Of a DNA stretch of 54,530 nt, positions 26,709-35,637 are shown piece by piece. The notes beneath the pieces were generated by a model, which was not told where the DNA came from, did not search any database, and was given only the letters and a program-made list of their open reading frames with translations. Origin of the DNA: Clostridium chromiireducens (GTDB taxonomy: Bacteria; Bacillota; Clostridia; Clostridiales; Clostridiaceae); contig NZ_MZGT01000037.1 in the NCBI RefSeq assembly GCF_002029255.1, positions 1-54,530 of the forward strand, given 5' to 3'. The translations under genes and the position numbers were made by a program. How positions within the stretch are numbered: the first letter of the stretch is position 1; each line of letters opens with the position of its first letter.

Positions 26709-28985
26709 ATGGAAAAAGTAAAATTAATAGATGGTTTATTCAATGAATCACAAAAAAAGGGAAAAGAATATCTTGAATACTTGGATGCTGATAGACTTTT
26801 AGCACCTTGCTATGAAGCAATAGGTAAAACACCTAAAAAACCACGTTATGGTGGGTGGGAGTCAATGAAGATAAGTGGACATTCTTTAGGCCATTTTTTA
26901 TCAGCCTTAGCTGCTATGTATGTTGCTGAAAAAGATGAAAGATTAAAGGAAAAGCTTGATTACGCAGTATCAGAGCTTGCATATCTTCAAAGTTCAGACG
27001 GCAAAGGGTATGTAAGTGGATTTCCTAGGGAATGTTTTGATAAAGTTTTTAGTGGAGATTTTAATGTTACTAGATTTGAGCTAGGAGACAGCTGGGTTCC
27101 ATGGTATAGCATTCATAAAATCTTTGCAGGGCTTATTGATGCATATGTTCTTACTGGAAATGAAGAAGCACTTGAAGTTGTTAAAAAACTTTCTGATTGG
27201 GCTAAAAAGGGAACAGATAATTTAACAGAAGAACAATTTGATAAAATGCTTTATTGTGAACATGGTGGTATGTGTGAAGCTATGGCAAATCTTTATGAAA
27301 TCACTAAGAATAATGATTACTTAGAGTTATCAAAAAGATTTTATCATAAAGAAACATTAGCACCATTAACAAAACATGAGGATGAACTTGAAGGTAAACA
27401 TGCAAATACTCAAATACCAAAGGTGATTGGGGCTGCAAGGCTTTATGAAGTTTTAGGTATCGAAGAATATAAAGAAGCAGCTAAATTTTTCTGGAACATG
27501 GTTACTAAGAGACGTTCATATGCTATAGGAGGAAATAGCAGAGATGAACATTTTGGAAAAATAAATACTGAAAAGTTAGGAGTTACTACAGCAGAAACCT
27601 GTAATACTTACAATATGTTAAAACTTACAGAACATTTATATAAGTGGGATCATAATTCAGACTATATGGATTACTATGAGAATGCACTATATAACCATAT
27701 ACTTGCGTCACAGGATCCAGAGTCTGGAATGAAAACTTATTTTGTTTCAACACAGCCTGGACATTTCAAGATTTACTGTTCACCTGATAATTCTTTCTGG
27801 TGCTGCACAGGTACTGGAATGGAGAATCCAGGAAGGTATATAAGAAACATTTATTACAGGGATGAAGATAACCTATTTGTTAATCTTTTCATAGATTCAG
27901 AAATTCAATTAGATGATAAAGGTATAATCTTAAGGCAAGAAACAAAATTCCCAGAAACAGATAAGACAAAACTTATCTTTGAACAAGCAGAAGAAAAATT
28001 TATGACCATAAATATAAGAATACCATATTGGGTAAATGGAGAAGTTAAGGTGGTTGTAAATGGAAAAGAAGAATATTCAAAAGCAGACAGAGGATATATG
28101 GCCTTAGAAGGCAGTTGGAGAAAAGGCGATGTTATAGATGTAACTCTTCCAATGAATATACATGTTTATAAATCTAAAGAAGATTCACATAAAATTGCAT
28201 TTATGTATGGACCATTAGTTCTTGCGGGAGCTCTTGGAAGGGAAAACTTCCCACAAACTGATATTCTAGAAGATCAGTTAAAATTAAATCACTATCCAGG
28301 AATTGTAGTTCCAACCTTAGTAACAGATAATTCGAAACTTGAAGAGTGCATTAAACCAGTTGAAGATTCTATATTAACTTTCGAAACACAAGCAATAGGG
28401 GAGCCAGGGAAGGTAAAATGCACATTAATCCCGTTTTATAAACTACATCATCAAAGATATACAATTTATTGGACAAAGATGACTAGTGAAGAATATAAGC
28501 AAAACGAATTAACTAGTATTGATTATCAAGAAAAGTTAGACAAAATAACTATAGATTTAGTTAATCCAAATGAACAGCAGCCAGAAATAGAACATAAGAT
28601 GAAGTCTGGAAATTCACATTCTGACTACTCAGGTGAAGCTGGAAAGGGTTGGCGTGAAGTTATAGGCGAAGGATATTTTAGTTATGAAATCAATGTAGAT
28701 CCTGATAATGAAGCGTATCTAGCTGTAACTTATTGGGGAAGTGATAAAGAGTGTTTTATTGAAGGTCAAAGATGTGTAAGAGAATTTAATATTTATGTTG
28801 ATGATAATTTAATTTCAGAAGAATTATTAAACGAGAATAAACCTTATGCATTATTTGATAAGTTCTATAAAATACCTAAGGAATTAACTAGTGGTAAATC
28901 AAAAGTTGTGGTGAAATTTACTTCAATTAAAGACAAAATTGCAGGAAGGGTATTTGGAGTAAGAATTACAACAGAATGCTTGTAA
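26709..28985 (+). CDS. GH127-family beta-L-arabinofuranosidase
   Basis: A 758-residue cytoplasmic glycoside hydrolase (former DUF1680). The (alpha/alpha)6-barrel carries the zinc/catalytic set known from Bifidobacterium HypBA1: Glu296 and Cys298 in AETCNTYNML, and Cys365-Cys366 in SFWCCTGTG, where the first Cys is the likely nucleophile. A beta-sandwich follows, and the C-terminus is about 100 residues longer than HypBA1. It should remove terminal beta-linked L-arabinofuranose from plant cell-wall glycans or glycoproteins. The ATG at 26709 (six bases after GGAG) fits better than an ATG at 26688, which has no ribosome site. It complements the GH43 locus for plant-biomass use. Confidence 0.9.
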   Translation: MEKVKLIDGLFNESQKKGKEYLEYLDADRLLAPCYEAIGKTPKKPRYGGWESMKISGHSLGHFLSALAAMYVAEKDERLKEKLDYAVSELAYLQSSDGKGYVSGFPRECFDKVFSGDFNVTRFELGDSWVPWYSIHKIFAGLIDAYVLTGNEEALEVVKKLSDWAKKGTDNLTEEQFDKMLYCEHGGMCEAMANLYEITKNNDYLELSKRFYHKETLAPLTKHEDELEGKHANTQIPKVIGAARLYEVLGIEEYKEAAKFFWNMVTKRRSYAIGGNSRDEHFGKINTEKLGVTTAETCNTYNMLKLTEHLYKWDHNSDYMDYYENALYNHILASQDPESGMKTYFVSTQPGHFKIYCSPDNSFWCCTGTGMENPGRYIRNIYYRDEDNLFVNLFIDSEIQLDDKGIILRQETKFPETDKTKLIFEQAEEKFMTINIRIPYWVNGEVKVVVNGKEEYSKADRGYMALEGSWRKGDVIDVTLPMNIHVYKSKEDSHKIAFMYGPLVLAGALGRENFPQTDILEDQLKLNHYPGIVVPTLVTDNSKLEECIKPVEDSILTFETQAIGEPGKVKCTLIPFYKLHHQRYTIYWTKMTSEEYKQNELTSIDYQEKLDKITIDLVNPNEQQPEIEHKMKSGNSHSDYSGEAGKGWREVIGEGYFSYEINVDPDNEAYLAVTYWGSDKECFIEGQRCVREFNIYVDDNLISEELLNENKPYALFDKFYKIPKELTSGKSKVVVKFTSIKDKIAGRVFGVRITTECL

Positions 28986-28995
28986 TTATAATAAC

Positions 28996-29034
28996 TAACC
29001 GAAAATAGAAACGTGAAGTGTATATTTTCGGTTA
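28996..29034. terminator. Convergent terminator hairpin after GH127 gene
   Basis: TAACCGAAAATA pairs perfectly with TATTTTCGGTTA (12 bp, 15-base loop) between the convergent GH127 and MocR genes. Confidence 0.6.
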
Positions 29035-29158
29035 AGGAATATATTTCATGCAACTTTTCTAATAGTTTATGAGACTTTATTACTCTTGTAATTAAAACGT
29101 ATCCCATAAAGATACAAACATCTATGTAATCTGGTTAATTATCATTTAAGTAGAATAA

Positions 29159-30508
29159 TTACAATGTTTGTCGGTGATAATATTTTTTCACTATTTTAAG
29201 AAGTTCGTTAATCCCGTTTTCTATTTCTGATATTCTAGAGCTTCCAACACTTATCTTCAAAAAGTCATTATTAAAGTAGTCTTTTAAATAATTCTCATGC
29301 ATCTCTTTGATAATAATATCTTTTTTACCACATTCTTTAACTAACCAATCAAGATTAAGTTTATCTAAAAATTCAATACATCCATAAAATCCAGTGTCAG
29401 GAATGTGCCATTTTATATTTGGAATATCAAATTTATGCGATGCACTTTTCAAAGAAGACATTCTTTTACTATATATTGTTTTTATGCGATTTCTATTTGC
29501 CTTAAACATTCCACTCTTGATATAGATATCTAAAGCACCTTGTGATAATACAGATGTATTTAAATCCATCCATTTCTTATATTCTTCAAAGGTATTCCTT
29601 AATACTTTAGGAAGAACTACAGCAGCAACTCTGAGACCGGGAAGCAAAACCTTTGAGAAACTTTTTATATAAGCAACTTTAGAGGAGATATAATAATAAT
29701 ACATTGGAAATTCATTGTTTTTGATTTCTAACTCACCAAGATAATCATCTTCTATTATATAAACATCGTATTTTTCAGCTAATTTTACGATTTGCTTTTT
29801 TTCCTCAACTGCATAACTTATTCCAAGAGGATTACTAAAACGCGGGATTGTATAAAAACATTTTATATTGCCATAAGCAAACTTTTTTTCAAGCTCCTCC
29901 AAATTCAATCCATTAAAGTTCCTTTCAATTCCAATAACAGAAGTTTTTGTAGTTTCTAGAGCTTTCAATGTACCATGATAAGTTGGCTGTTCTACAAGAA
30001 CAGTGCTCTTTCCATTTGGAAATGGCATACTGCAAAGTATATTAATTGCTTGCTGAGAACCAGAAGTTATAAATATATCATTTGTTGAACAGAATATTTG
30101 ATAATCCTCAAAATAGTTTTTTAAAGTACTAATTAACTCGGAAAGCCCTTTTGGATCAGAATAATTAAAAAGAGTGGCTTTATGTATATCTATGGCTTGA
30201 TTTAAGCAATGTTGAAATTCCTCATAGGCTAATATACTTTCATCAGGAGAGCCAGTTGAAAAATCTATAATTTTTTTTATCTTATCTATATGAAGATCTT
30301 TTTTATCAACTAAATAATATCCACTTTGCGGTATTGAATAGACAATATGATCTTTTTGAAGTTTATCATAAGCATGCACAACAGTTTGTTTGCTACAGCT
30401 AAATTTATGGGATAACTCTCTAATGGTAGGCATTTTCTCACCATGTTTTATACTACCGTTATCAATTTCGGTACTAATGAAATCAACTATATCACTATAT
30501 TTACTCAT
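29159..30508 (-). CDS. MocR/PdxR-type GntR regulator with aminotransferase domain
   Basis: A 449-residue fusion regulator. An N-terminal GntR winged helix (about 1-70; MPTIRELSHKFSCSKQTVVHAYDKL) is joined to a fold-type I aminotransferase-like domain that binds pyridoxal phosphate; the Schiff-base lysine is Lys286 (SFSKVLLPGLR), and Asp254-Asp255 and Tyr256 (IIEDDYLG) contact the cofactor. MocR proteins commonly control vitamin B6 or amino-acid genes transcribed divergently. Here the divergent gene encodes a small YciI-like protein followed by an acetyltransferase, so the effector is unclear. Confidence 0.93.
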   Translation of the reverse strand: MSKYSDIVDFISTEIDNGSIKHGEKMPTIRELSHKFSCSKQTVVHAYDKLQKDHIVYSIPQSGYYLVDKKDLHIDKIKKIIDFSTGSPDESILAYEEFQHCLNQAIDIHKATLFNYSDPKGLSELISTLKNYFEDYQIFCSTNDIFITSGSQQAINILCSMPFPNGKSTVLVEQPTYHGTLKALETTKTSVIGIERNFNGLNLEELEKKFAYGNIKCFYTIPRFSNPLGISYAVEEKKQIVKLAEKYDVYIIEDDYLGELEIKNNEFPMYYYYISSKVAYIKSFSKVLLPGLRVAAVVLPKVLRNTFEEYKKWMDLNTSVLSQGALDIYIKSGMFKANRNRIKTIYSKRMSSLKSASHKFDIPNIKWHIPDTGFYGCIEFLDKLNLDWLVKECGKKDIIIKEMHENYLKDYFNNDFLKISVGSSRISEIENGINELLKIVKKYYHRQTL

Positions 30509-30519
30509 ATATCTCCCTT

Positions 30520-30589
30520 TGTACTAGTACAATATGATTTTTTACAAATTGAACAAGTAGGTTTTATAATTTACAATTTAATTGTACCA
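30520..30589. promoter_or_regulatory. Candidate MocR operator region
   Basis: A perfect 14-bp palindrome, TTGTACTAGTACAA (30520-30533), and a further half-site TTGTACCA (30582-30589) lie between the divergent MocR and YciI-like genes. The 62-base spacing is compatible with the widely spaced sites that MocR regulators bind. Confidence 0.55.
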
Positions 30590-30619
30590 CAACCATATTA
30601 TACAAGGGAGAGAAATGTT

Positions 30620-30907
30620 ATGTTTATAATTGTTTTAGAATATGAGAAACCAATGGAGGATGTCATAAATCATTTGGATGGCCACAATATTTTTCTAAAG
30701 AAATATTATGATTTAAATAAATTCATATGTTCAGGAAGACAAGAACCAAGAGTAGGTGGAGTAATACTATGTAATGGTAGCGACAAGGTGGAAATAAACT
30801 CAATAATTAAAGAAGATCCTTTCTACAAAAATGGGGTTGCTAAATACAAAATTATAGAGTTTATACCAACTAAATACACAGATAGTTTTAGAGAATTTAT
30901 TATATAA
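30620..30907 (+). CDS. YciI-like small protein
   Basis: A 95-residue protein of the YciI/YCII ferredoxin-like fold: MFIIVLEYEKPMEDV, a HNIFLKKYYDLNKFICSG segment with the family's conserved His, and KEDPFYKNGVAKYKIIEFIPTKY. The biochemical role of stand-alone YciI proteins is poorly defined. The ATG at 30620 is chosen because AAGGGAGAG (30604-30612) stands seven bases upstream; longer frames have no ribosome site. It is divergent from the MocR gene and likely co-transcribed with the GNAT gene 33 bp downstream. Confidence 0.8.
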   Translation: MFIIVLEYEKPMEDVINHLDGHNIFLKKYYDLNKFICSGRQEPRVGGVILCNGSDKVEINSIIKEDPFYKNGVAKYKIIEFIPTKYTDSFREFII

Positions 30908-30940
30908 AGTAAAAAATGCTAATGTATTAGGAGGTTCAAA

Positions 30941-31873
30941 ATGATAAGAAAGATGGAACTTAGAGATATTGAAGAAATAAAAGAAATAGATAGGCTATGT
31001 TTTAAAATTGATACTAAAAGAACAACAGAGGGAATACGTGGATATATGGAAGCAAGTAATAATTCAAGCATTGTGTATGAAATAAATGATAAAGTCGTAG
31101 GATTTAATTTTATACATATTTGGGGAGAATTTGGTTGGTTTGGTCCTTTTGGGGTTCATCCCGAATATCAGGGAAGAGGTATCGGAAGAGCGTTAATAAA
31201 TGAAACAATAATAATTTTAAAAGAAGAGTATAAGGTATCTACAATAGGCCTAAATACTATGCCTGAATCTCAATATAACGTAGGGTTCTATATGGGATTA
31301 GATTTTGCACCACTTAAACTCTCATTAGGACTAAAAAAGGAAATTACTTCTTTAGAAGTGAAGCGATATGTTTCTTCGAATAATGTTAATGAGATAGATA
31401 TAAGTAATGAAAAAAGCTATTTAATTATAGAAGAATATTTAAAATCTCTATCAGATTATATATGTAGAAACTTTGATCTGACTTCTGAACTGCACTTAAT
31501 AAGGGAAGAAGCCTTTGGAACTATTTTCACATTAGAAAGTGATGAGAAAATCTGTGGAATTATAATATGTTATACGAAAGCAGTAAGAGAAATTCTATCT
31601 GAAAATTTACAGATAAAACTAGCAGTTATAGATGGGAAGGTAAATTATAAAGAGGCATTAGATATCACTATAGATTTCTGTACCAAGTATGCTCAAAAGA
31701 ATAATTATAAAAGCATATCGATAGATTGTAATACTTATAACTCGGTAATTTGCAATTATCTAATGGCAGAACATAAATTCAAAATAGAAAAAACTCAGGT
31801 TATGATGCTCATGGGAGAAATTAATCCATTTGAAAGTGAAAAAGTATTATTATTGACACGTTTAGCCGGATAG
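30941..31873 (+). CDS. Two-domain GNAT-family N-acetyltransferase
   Basis: A 310-residue protein. The N-terminal GNAT domain has a clear acetyl-CoA pyrophosphate loop, VHPEYQGRGIGRALI (72-86), and AAs around 95-130 complete the fold. The second half (about 150-300) also looks GNAT-like but lacks the QxxGxG/A motif, so it is probably a degenerate partner domain. Substrate unknown. RBS AGGAGG. With the YciI-like gene it forms a small unit next to the MocR regulator. Confidence 0.85.
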   Translation: MIRKMELRDIEEIKEIDRLCFKIDTKRTTEGIRGYMEASNNSSIVYEINDKVVGFNFIHIWGEFGWFGPFGVHPEYQGRGIGRALINETIIILKEEYKVSTIGLNTMPESQYNVGFYMGLDFAPLKLSLGLKKEITSLEVKRYVSSNNVNEIDISNEKSYLIIEEYLKSLSDYICRNFDLTSELHLIREEAFGTIFTLESDEKICGIIICYTKAVREILSENLQIKLAVIDGKVNYKEALDITIDFCTKYAQKNNYKSISIDCNTYNSVICNYLMAEHKFKIEKTQVMMLMGEINPFESEKVLLLTRLAG

Positions 31874-31987
31874 AGGTTTGAAGAGTATTTCTTACTGAAG
31901 AAAATTATATAATCAAATGGCTTCAGATACTTTTGCATTGTAATAAAAAGCTAGAGTATACTCTATACTCTAACTTTTGCATGCATT

Positions 31988-32281
31988 TTAGGAATTTAAA
32001 CTTTGAGAATTCTCGTACTCATTTCGTAATTGTTCCATTGGATCATCTTGTGCTGGATACCAGCCTTTATTTACCGCTATATCTGATAATTCAAAGTGCT
32101 CAGTTACAGCTTTATCTAATTGTCCTCTTAACATTTCTCTTAACTCTAGGTTAACAGCTTCTGCTGCTGAAGCGGATAAAGAAGTTACAGCAAATTTAGA
32201 ATCTTTAAGCATATCTATAACTATATCCTTATCAGCTAGGGCTGTATCATCATTTCCTAATAACTTATCTAAAAAAGACAT
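31988..32281 (-). CDS. CotF-family spore coat protein (copy 1, long partner)
   Basis: A 97-residue CotF-domain protein. It is helical, with the family pattern DKDIVIDMLKDSKFAVTSLS, LREMLRGQLDKAVTEHFELSDIAVNKGWYPA. The NKGWYPA motif is the hallmark. Probably a spore coat protein. It is one member of two tandem pairs on this strand, each made of a short (62-74 residue) and a long (97-98 residue) partner. RBS AGGAGG before the start. Confidence 0.88.
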   Translation of the reverse strand: MSFLDKLLGNDDTALADKDIVIDMLKDSKFAVTSLSASAAEAVNLELREMLRGQLDKAVTEHFELSDIAVNKGWYPAQDDPMEQLRNEYENSQSLNS

Positions 32282-32299
32282 AAGAAATACCTCCTATTT

Positions 32300-32524
32300 T
32301 TATTGCATATTTATTTTATTTTCTATAAAAGTTTGCATTGAATTTATGTTATCCTTTTTACTATCTAAGCATCTTTCCATAAAAGATTTTAATTCATCAT
32401 CTTCTACCATAGGCATGCTAGCTTGTATTTTTTTAACACCTATAACATTAGTATCTAGTAATTCTCTTAGTTCAAGCATTTCGTGTGGAGCTAAGCCAAC
32501 ATTATTAGAATTATTATTGTTCAT
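32300..32524 (-). CDS. CotF-associated small coat-like protein (copy 1, short partner)
   Basis: 74 residues, beginning MNNNNSNN, then GLAPHEMLELRELLDTNVIGVKKIQASMPMV and DDELKSFMERCLDSKK. The start at 32524 is preferred because GGAGGTGAAATT stands directly upstream; a longer frame reads through that site. The central APHE...LR and DxELKSFM segments match the short partner of the second pair, so the two are paralogues. Likely a spore coat component, from its partner and its neighbours. Confidence 0.82.
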   Translation of the reverse strand: MNNNNSNNVGLAPHEMLELRELLDTNVIGVKKIQASMPMVEDDELKSFMERCLDSKKDNINSMQTFIENKINMQ

Positions 32525-32575
32525 AATTTCACCTCCGAATTTAAAGTACAAATTTATTTAATGCAAAATAATGTC

Positions 32576-32872
32576 TTAAGAACTAGATTGATTCATAGAG
32601 GTCATGGAGTTAATAGAGTTTATACTTGATAATTCTTGTTGAAGCTGCTGTTGAGGATCTTGTTGTGCGTTGTACCAGCCCTTATTCATTGCTATATCAG
32701 ATAATCTATAGTGGGAGTTAACGCAAGCGCTTAATTGACCTTTTAGCGTATCTCTTATTTGAACATTTGTTGTTTCAGTTAATACTTTTGCTAGAGTTGT
32801 TATTGTTGCTTTTGAACTTGTAATTAAATCTAGAGCAATATCTTTTTCAGATAATTGTTTATTTTGTTCCAT
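32576..32872 (-). CDS. CotF-family spore coat protein (copy 2, long partner)
   Basis: 98 residues (MEQNKQLSEKDIALDLITSSKATITTLA...), paralogous to copy 1 along its whole length: the shared run includes LRDTLKGQL/LREMLRGQL-type sequence and SDIAMNKGWYNAQQDP. It ends in a Ser/Asn/Met tail. The ATG at 32872 follows AAGGAGAGAG; a 26-residue longer frame upstream has no ribosome site and would overlap the neighbouring gene. Confidence 0.87.
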   Translation of the reverse strand: MEQNKQLSEKDIALDLITSSKATITTLAKVLTETTNVQIRDTLKGQLSACVNSHYRLSDIAMNKGWYNAQQDPQQQLQQELSSINSINSMTSMNQSSS

Positions 32873-32903
32873 AAAAACTCTCTCCTTTCTATAAAGTAAT
32901 TTT

Positions 32904-33092
32904 TTATGATAATGCAGATTGTATGTTTTGTAGAGAAGCTTTTTTAGCATTTAGAGAATCTTGCATAAAGCTTTTTAATTCATTATCTTGAACCAAGCTC
33001 ATACTTGCATTGATTTTTTTAATTCCTAACATTTCTTGGCTTATGAGTGCTCTAATTTCAATTGCTTCATGTGGCGCTAATTGAGTATTCAT
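32904..33092 (-). CDS. CotF-associated small coat-like protein (copy 2, short partner)
   Basis: 62 residues: MNTQLAPHEAIEIRALISQEMLGIKKINASMSLVQDNELKSFMQDSLNAKK, closely related to the short partner of pair 1. It starts at 33092 after GGAGGTGATT; an in-frame GTG at 33101 lies within the ribosome site. First gene of the four-gene coat cluster. Probably sporulation-controlled, though no sigma-K or sigma-E promoter could be identified with confidence. Confidence 0.83.
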   Translation of the reverse strand: MNTQLAPHEAIEIRALISQEMLGIKKINASMSLVQDNELKSFMQDSLNAKKASLQNIQSALS

Positions 33093-33395
33093 AATAATCA
33101 CCTCCTGACTATTATAGTATTGCTCTCATAATTACATTAATGTGTGGAAAATAAAGCTATTAATGAAAATTAACTAGCATAATATTTAAAAAGAAAATTA
33201 AAAATTATTATATGTATTGTATAGTATTTTTTACATCTTTTATTCCTTCTATTTCCCATTAAAGTATATAGTCTCTTATTTTCAATTTTATATATAAGAT
33301 GTTTGTACATAATAATTATAGTTTTGCAAATAATAAATAGGAAAAGTGCTTATGGTAAGTACACTTAAGATATAAAACAAAGGAGAGATGCAATT

Positions 33396-33623
33396 ATGAA
33401 AAACAAACCAGATGATAGAACAGATAATATAGATAGAATTCAATATAACATTGATAGAACTATTTTAAACTGTGAACTTGCAGATGAAATGATAGCAAAA
33501 ACAGATGATTCTAAGATGAAACAAGCGCTAGAAGATAAGAATGAAAGAAGATTAGAATCACTTCAAGCTATGAGATGTGAGATAAGGGACGAAGCATTAG
33601 ACAAGGAAAAAGGATATAAATAA
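33396..33623 (+). CDS. tlp: Small acid-soluble spore protein Tlp
   Basis: 75 residues, strongly charged: MKNKPDDRTDNIDRIQYNIDRT, NCELADEMIAKTDDSKMKQALEDKNERR. This is the standard clostridial Tlp (thioredoxin-like protein) SASP pattern. It is made in the forespore and degraded on germination. RBS AAAGGAGAG. It stands divergent from the CotF cluster, so 31.9-33.7 kb forms a spore-protein patch. The 303-bp spacer upstream is very A/T-rich with no other gene. Confidence 0.93.
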   Translation: MKNKPDDRTDNIDRIQYNIDRTILNCELADEMIAKTDDSKMKQALEDKNERRLESLQAMRCEIRDEALDKEKGYK

Positions 33624-33638
33624 AAATAGTTCAACTAA

Positions 33639-33672
33639 GATTTAGGTGGAGCTTACGCACTCAGCCTAAGTC
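33639..33672 (+). terminator. 3' hairpin of tlp
   Basis: GATTTAGGTGGAG pairs with CTCAGCCTAAGTC over 12 of 13 positions (two G-T pairs, loop CTTACGCA), immediately followed by a second small stem TCAAGT/ACTTGA. It is GC-richer than its surroundings, with no T-run. Its sequence suggests a dispersed 3' element, but no second copy lies in this window. Confidence 0.45.
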
Positions 33673-33745
33673 AAGTTTCACTTGATATAGCATTTAACAT
33701 ATTAAATAAATTTGTGACATTGCACATTGAATTATGATATGAAAA

Positions 33746-33806
33746 ATTAAAATATAAAATCACTTGTGAAATATAAGTAATATCACAAGTGATTTTATAT
33801 TTTAAT
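33746..33806. repeat. Perfect 24-bp inverted repeat between tlp and buk
   Basis: Arms 33746-33769 and 33783-33806 are exact complements around a 13-base loop, with CACTTGTGA/TCACAAGTG at the loop-proximal ends. It may serve as a terminator for tlp, but both flanks are A/T-rich so direction cannot be assigned. The rest of 33624-34077 contains only the tlp hairpin and the buk promoter. Confidence 0.85.
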
Positions 33807-33910
33807 AATTAAATGAATATGACATCTTAAAAATAATCATACTAGATAATGGGAAAAAGCATAATATTCTATAAGTAAAAAATAATTTGACTTATTTGAG
33901 AAATTATTTC

Positions 33911-33939
33911 TTGTAACTATTCCGTAAGTATCATATAAT
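33911..33939 (+). promoter_or_regulatory. Promoter of buk
   Basis: TTGTAA (33911-33916), a 17-base spacer, and TATAAT (33934-33939). A leader of about 130 bases follows, which contains a 10-bp hairpin (CTACAAAATT at 33965-33974 with AATTTTGTAG at 33979-33988). Confidence 0.65.
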
Positions 33940-34077
33940 ATTATCGCCAGTATATCCCTAAATTCTACAAAATTTTTGAATTTTGTAGTAAAAAAAGTAT
34001 TGATTTTTTAATTGTTTTATGGTTTAATTTTACAATCATAGGGAATAGTGAAAATAAAAATTTAAGGAGGAAAAAGT

Positions 34078-35148
34078 GTGAGTTATAAATTATTAATAAT
34101 AAATCCAGGCTCTACATCAACAAAAATTTCTGTATTCGAGGATGAAAAAGAGATATTCGGAGAAACTTTAAGACATTCTTCAGAAGAAATAGGAAAGTTT
34201 AAGCATATTTCTGATCAACAGAACTTTAGAACAGAAGTCATATTGAAAATACTTAAAGATAATAACATAGATATAAAAGAGTTAGATGCAGTAGTTGGAA
34301 GAGGTGGGCTTTTAAAACCAATCCTTAGTGGAACTTACAAAGTAAACGATACAATGCTAAAAGATTTAAAGGAAAGTGTTCAGGGAGAACATGCATCTAA
34401 TCTTGGAGCTATAATAGCAAATGAAATTGCAAATTCTATTGGTAAATCAGCATTCATAGTAGATCCAGTAGTAGTCGATGAATTGGAGGAAATAGCAAGA
34501 TTATCAGGTGTTCCAGAACTTCCTAGAAAAAGTATTTTTCATGCATTAAATCAAAAAGCAGTGGCAAAGAGATATGCAAAAGAAAATTCAAAAAATTATG
34601 AAGATATAAATGTTATCGTAGCACATATGGGTGGCGGAGTTTCTGTAGGTGCACATAGGAATGGAAAGATAGTTGATGTAAATAATGCACTTGATGGTGA
34701 AGGAGCTTTTTCACCGGAAAGAAGTGGAGGAGTTCCATCAGGTGATTTAGCTAGAATGTGTTTTAGTGGAAAGTATACTCTTGAAGAAATTTTAAAGAAG
34801 ATAACTGGAAAAGGTGGTTTTGTAGCTTACCTTGATACAAATGATGCAAGAGTAGTAGAAAATGCAGCACTTGAAGGAGATCCAAAAGCTAAATTAATAC
34901 ACGATGCAATGGGATATCAAGTGTCAAAAGATATTGGTGCGGCAGCAGCAGTACTTAATGGTCAAGTAGATGCAATAATATTAACTGGTGGTATGGCTTA
35001 CGGAAAACCAATGGTTAATCTAATAAGTGAAAAAGTGTCATTTATAGCACCTATAGTGGTTTATCCAGGCGAAGATGAAATGCTTGCCTTAGCTCAAGGG
35101 GTTATTAGGGTATTAAAAGGAGAAGAAGAATCTAAGGAATATAAATAA
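34078..35148 (+). CDS. buk: Butyrate kinase
   Basis: A 356-residue acetokinase-fold enzyme that converts butyryl phosphate plus ADP to butyrate plus ATP. Family motifs are [15 protein letters not shown] at the N-terminus, the phosphate loop [27 protein letters not shown], and ILTGGMAYG towards the C-terminus. Length is normal. It starts at GTG, with AAGGAGGA seven bases upstream. There is no phosphotransbutyrylase gene beside it, unlike the classic ptb-buk operon, so this is probably a second, stand-alone copy whose preferred acyl group could differ (branched-chain acyl phosphates are an alternative). Confidence 0.93.
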   Translation: MSYKLLIINPGSTSTKISVFEDEKEIFGETLRHSSEEIGKFKHISDQQNFRTEVILKILKDNNIDIKELDAVVGRGGLLKPILSGTYKVNDTMLKDLKESVQGEHASNLGAIIANEIANSIGKSAFIVDPVVVDELEEIARLSGVPELPRKSIFHALNQKAVAKRYAKENSKNYEDINVIVAHMGGGVSVGAHRNGKIVDVNNALDGEGAFSPERSGGVPSGDLARMCFSGKYTLEEILKKITGKGGFVAYLDTNDARVVENAALEGDPKAKLIHDAMGYQVSKDIGAAAAVLNGQVDAIILTGGMAYGKPMVNLISEKVSFIAPIVVYPGEDEMLALAQGVIRVLKGEEESKEYK

Positions 35149-35156
35149 TTTTCTTC

Positions 35157-35190
35157 AGTATATTGTCACCTATATAGGTGACAATATACT
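35157..35190. repeat. Perfect 34-bp palindrome after buk
   Basis: The whole of 35157-35190 equals its own reverse complement; the arms include TATTGTCACC and GGTGACAATA around a TATATA centre. It lies nine bases after the buk stop. It could terminate transcription by cruciform/hairpin folding, though there is no T-run, or be a symmetric protein-binding site. Otherwise 35191-35637 holds nothing recognisable. Confidence 0.85.
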
Positions 35191-35637
35191 ATATAAATTA
35201 ATATGAATAATTCAAAAGAATTTTACTTATCAAATCTTTATATAGAAATCGTCCAACACATCTAGAAATCTATTCTGTGAAGAAAATACATATACTATTT
35301 ATATTAATATTTTTAGTTTAAATTAACAGAGTTAGTATTTGTACGTACCCTTATCATACTACAAATCATTGGAAGCAATGAATCTCCTATTTATGATAAA
35401 AATCCATTTATTACAATAATTGTTAATATATTGTTGTTATTCGTGTGCTTGTTGAGGTACTTTGAGACATAAGTATTTATTTCATTTAATTTAGTTGTTA
35501 TTTATAGTACACTAAGAATATATAAAGCAGAGAATTACATGAAATTAGATATTAATAATAGTTAACTTAAACTCTTCTTATACGATAAATATATTAAGAG
35601 TATGCTTAAGTAATAGTTTAGTAGGGGAGAAGATGAT

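Noticed and set aside
31933..32154. Plus-strand 73-codon frame opposite the CotF gene
   Set aside because: The minus-strand CotF protein is clearly recognisable; this frame is its shadow.
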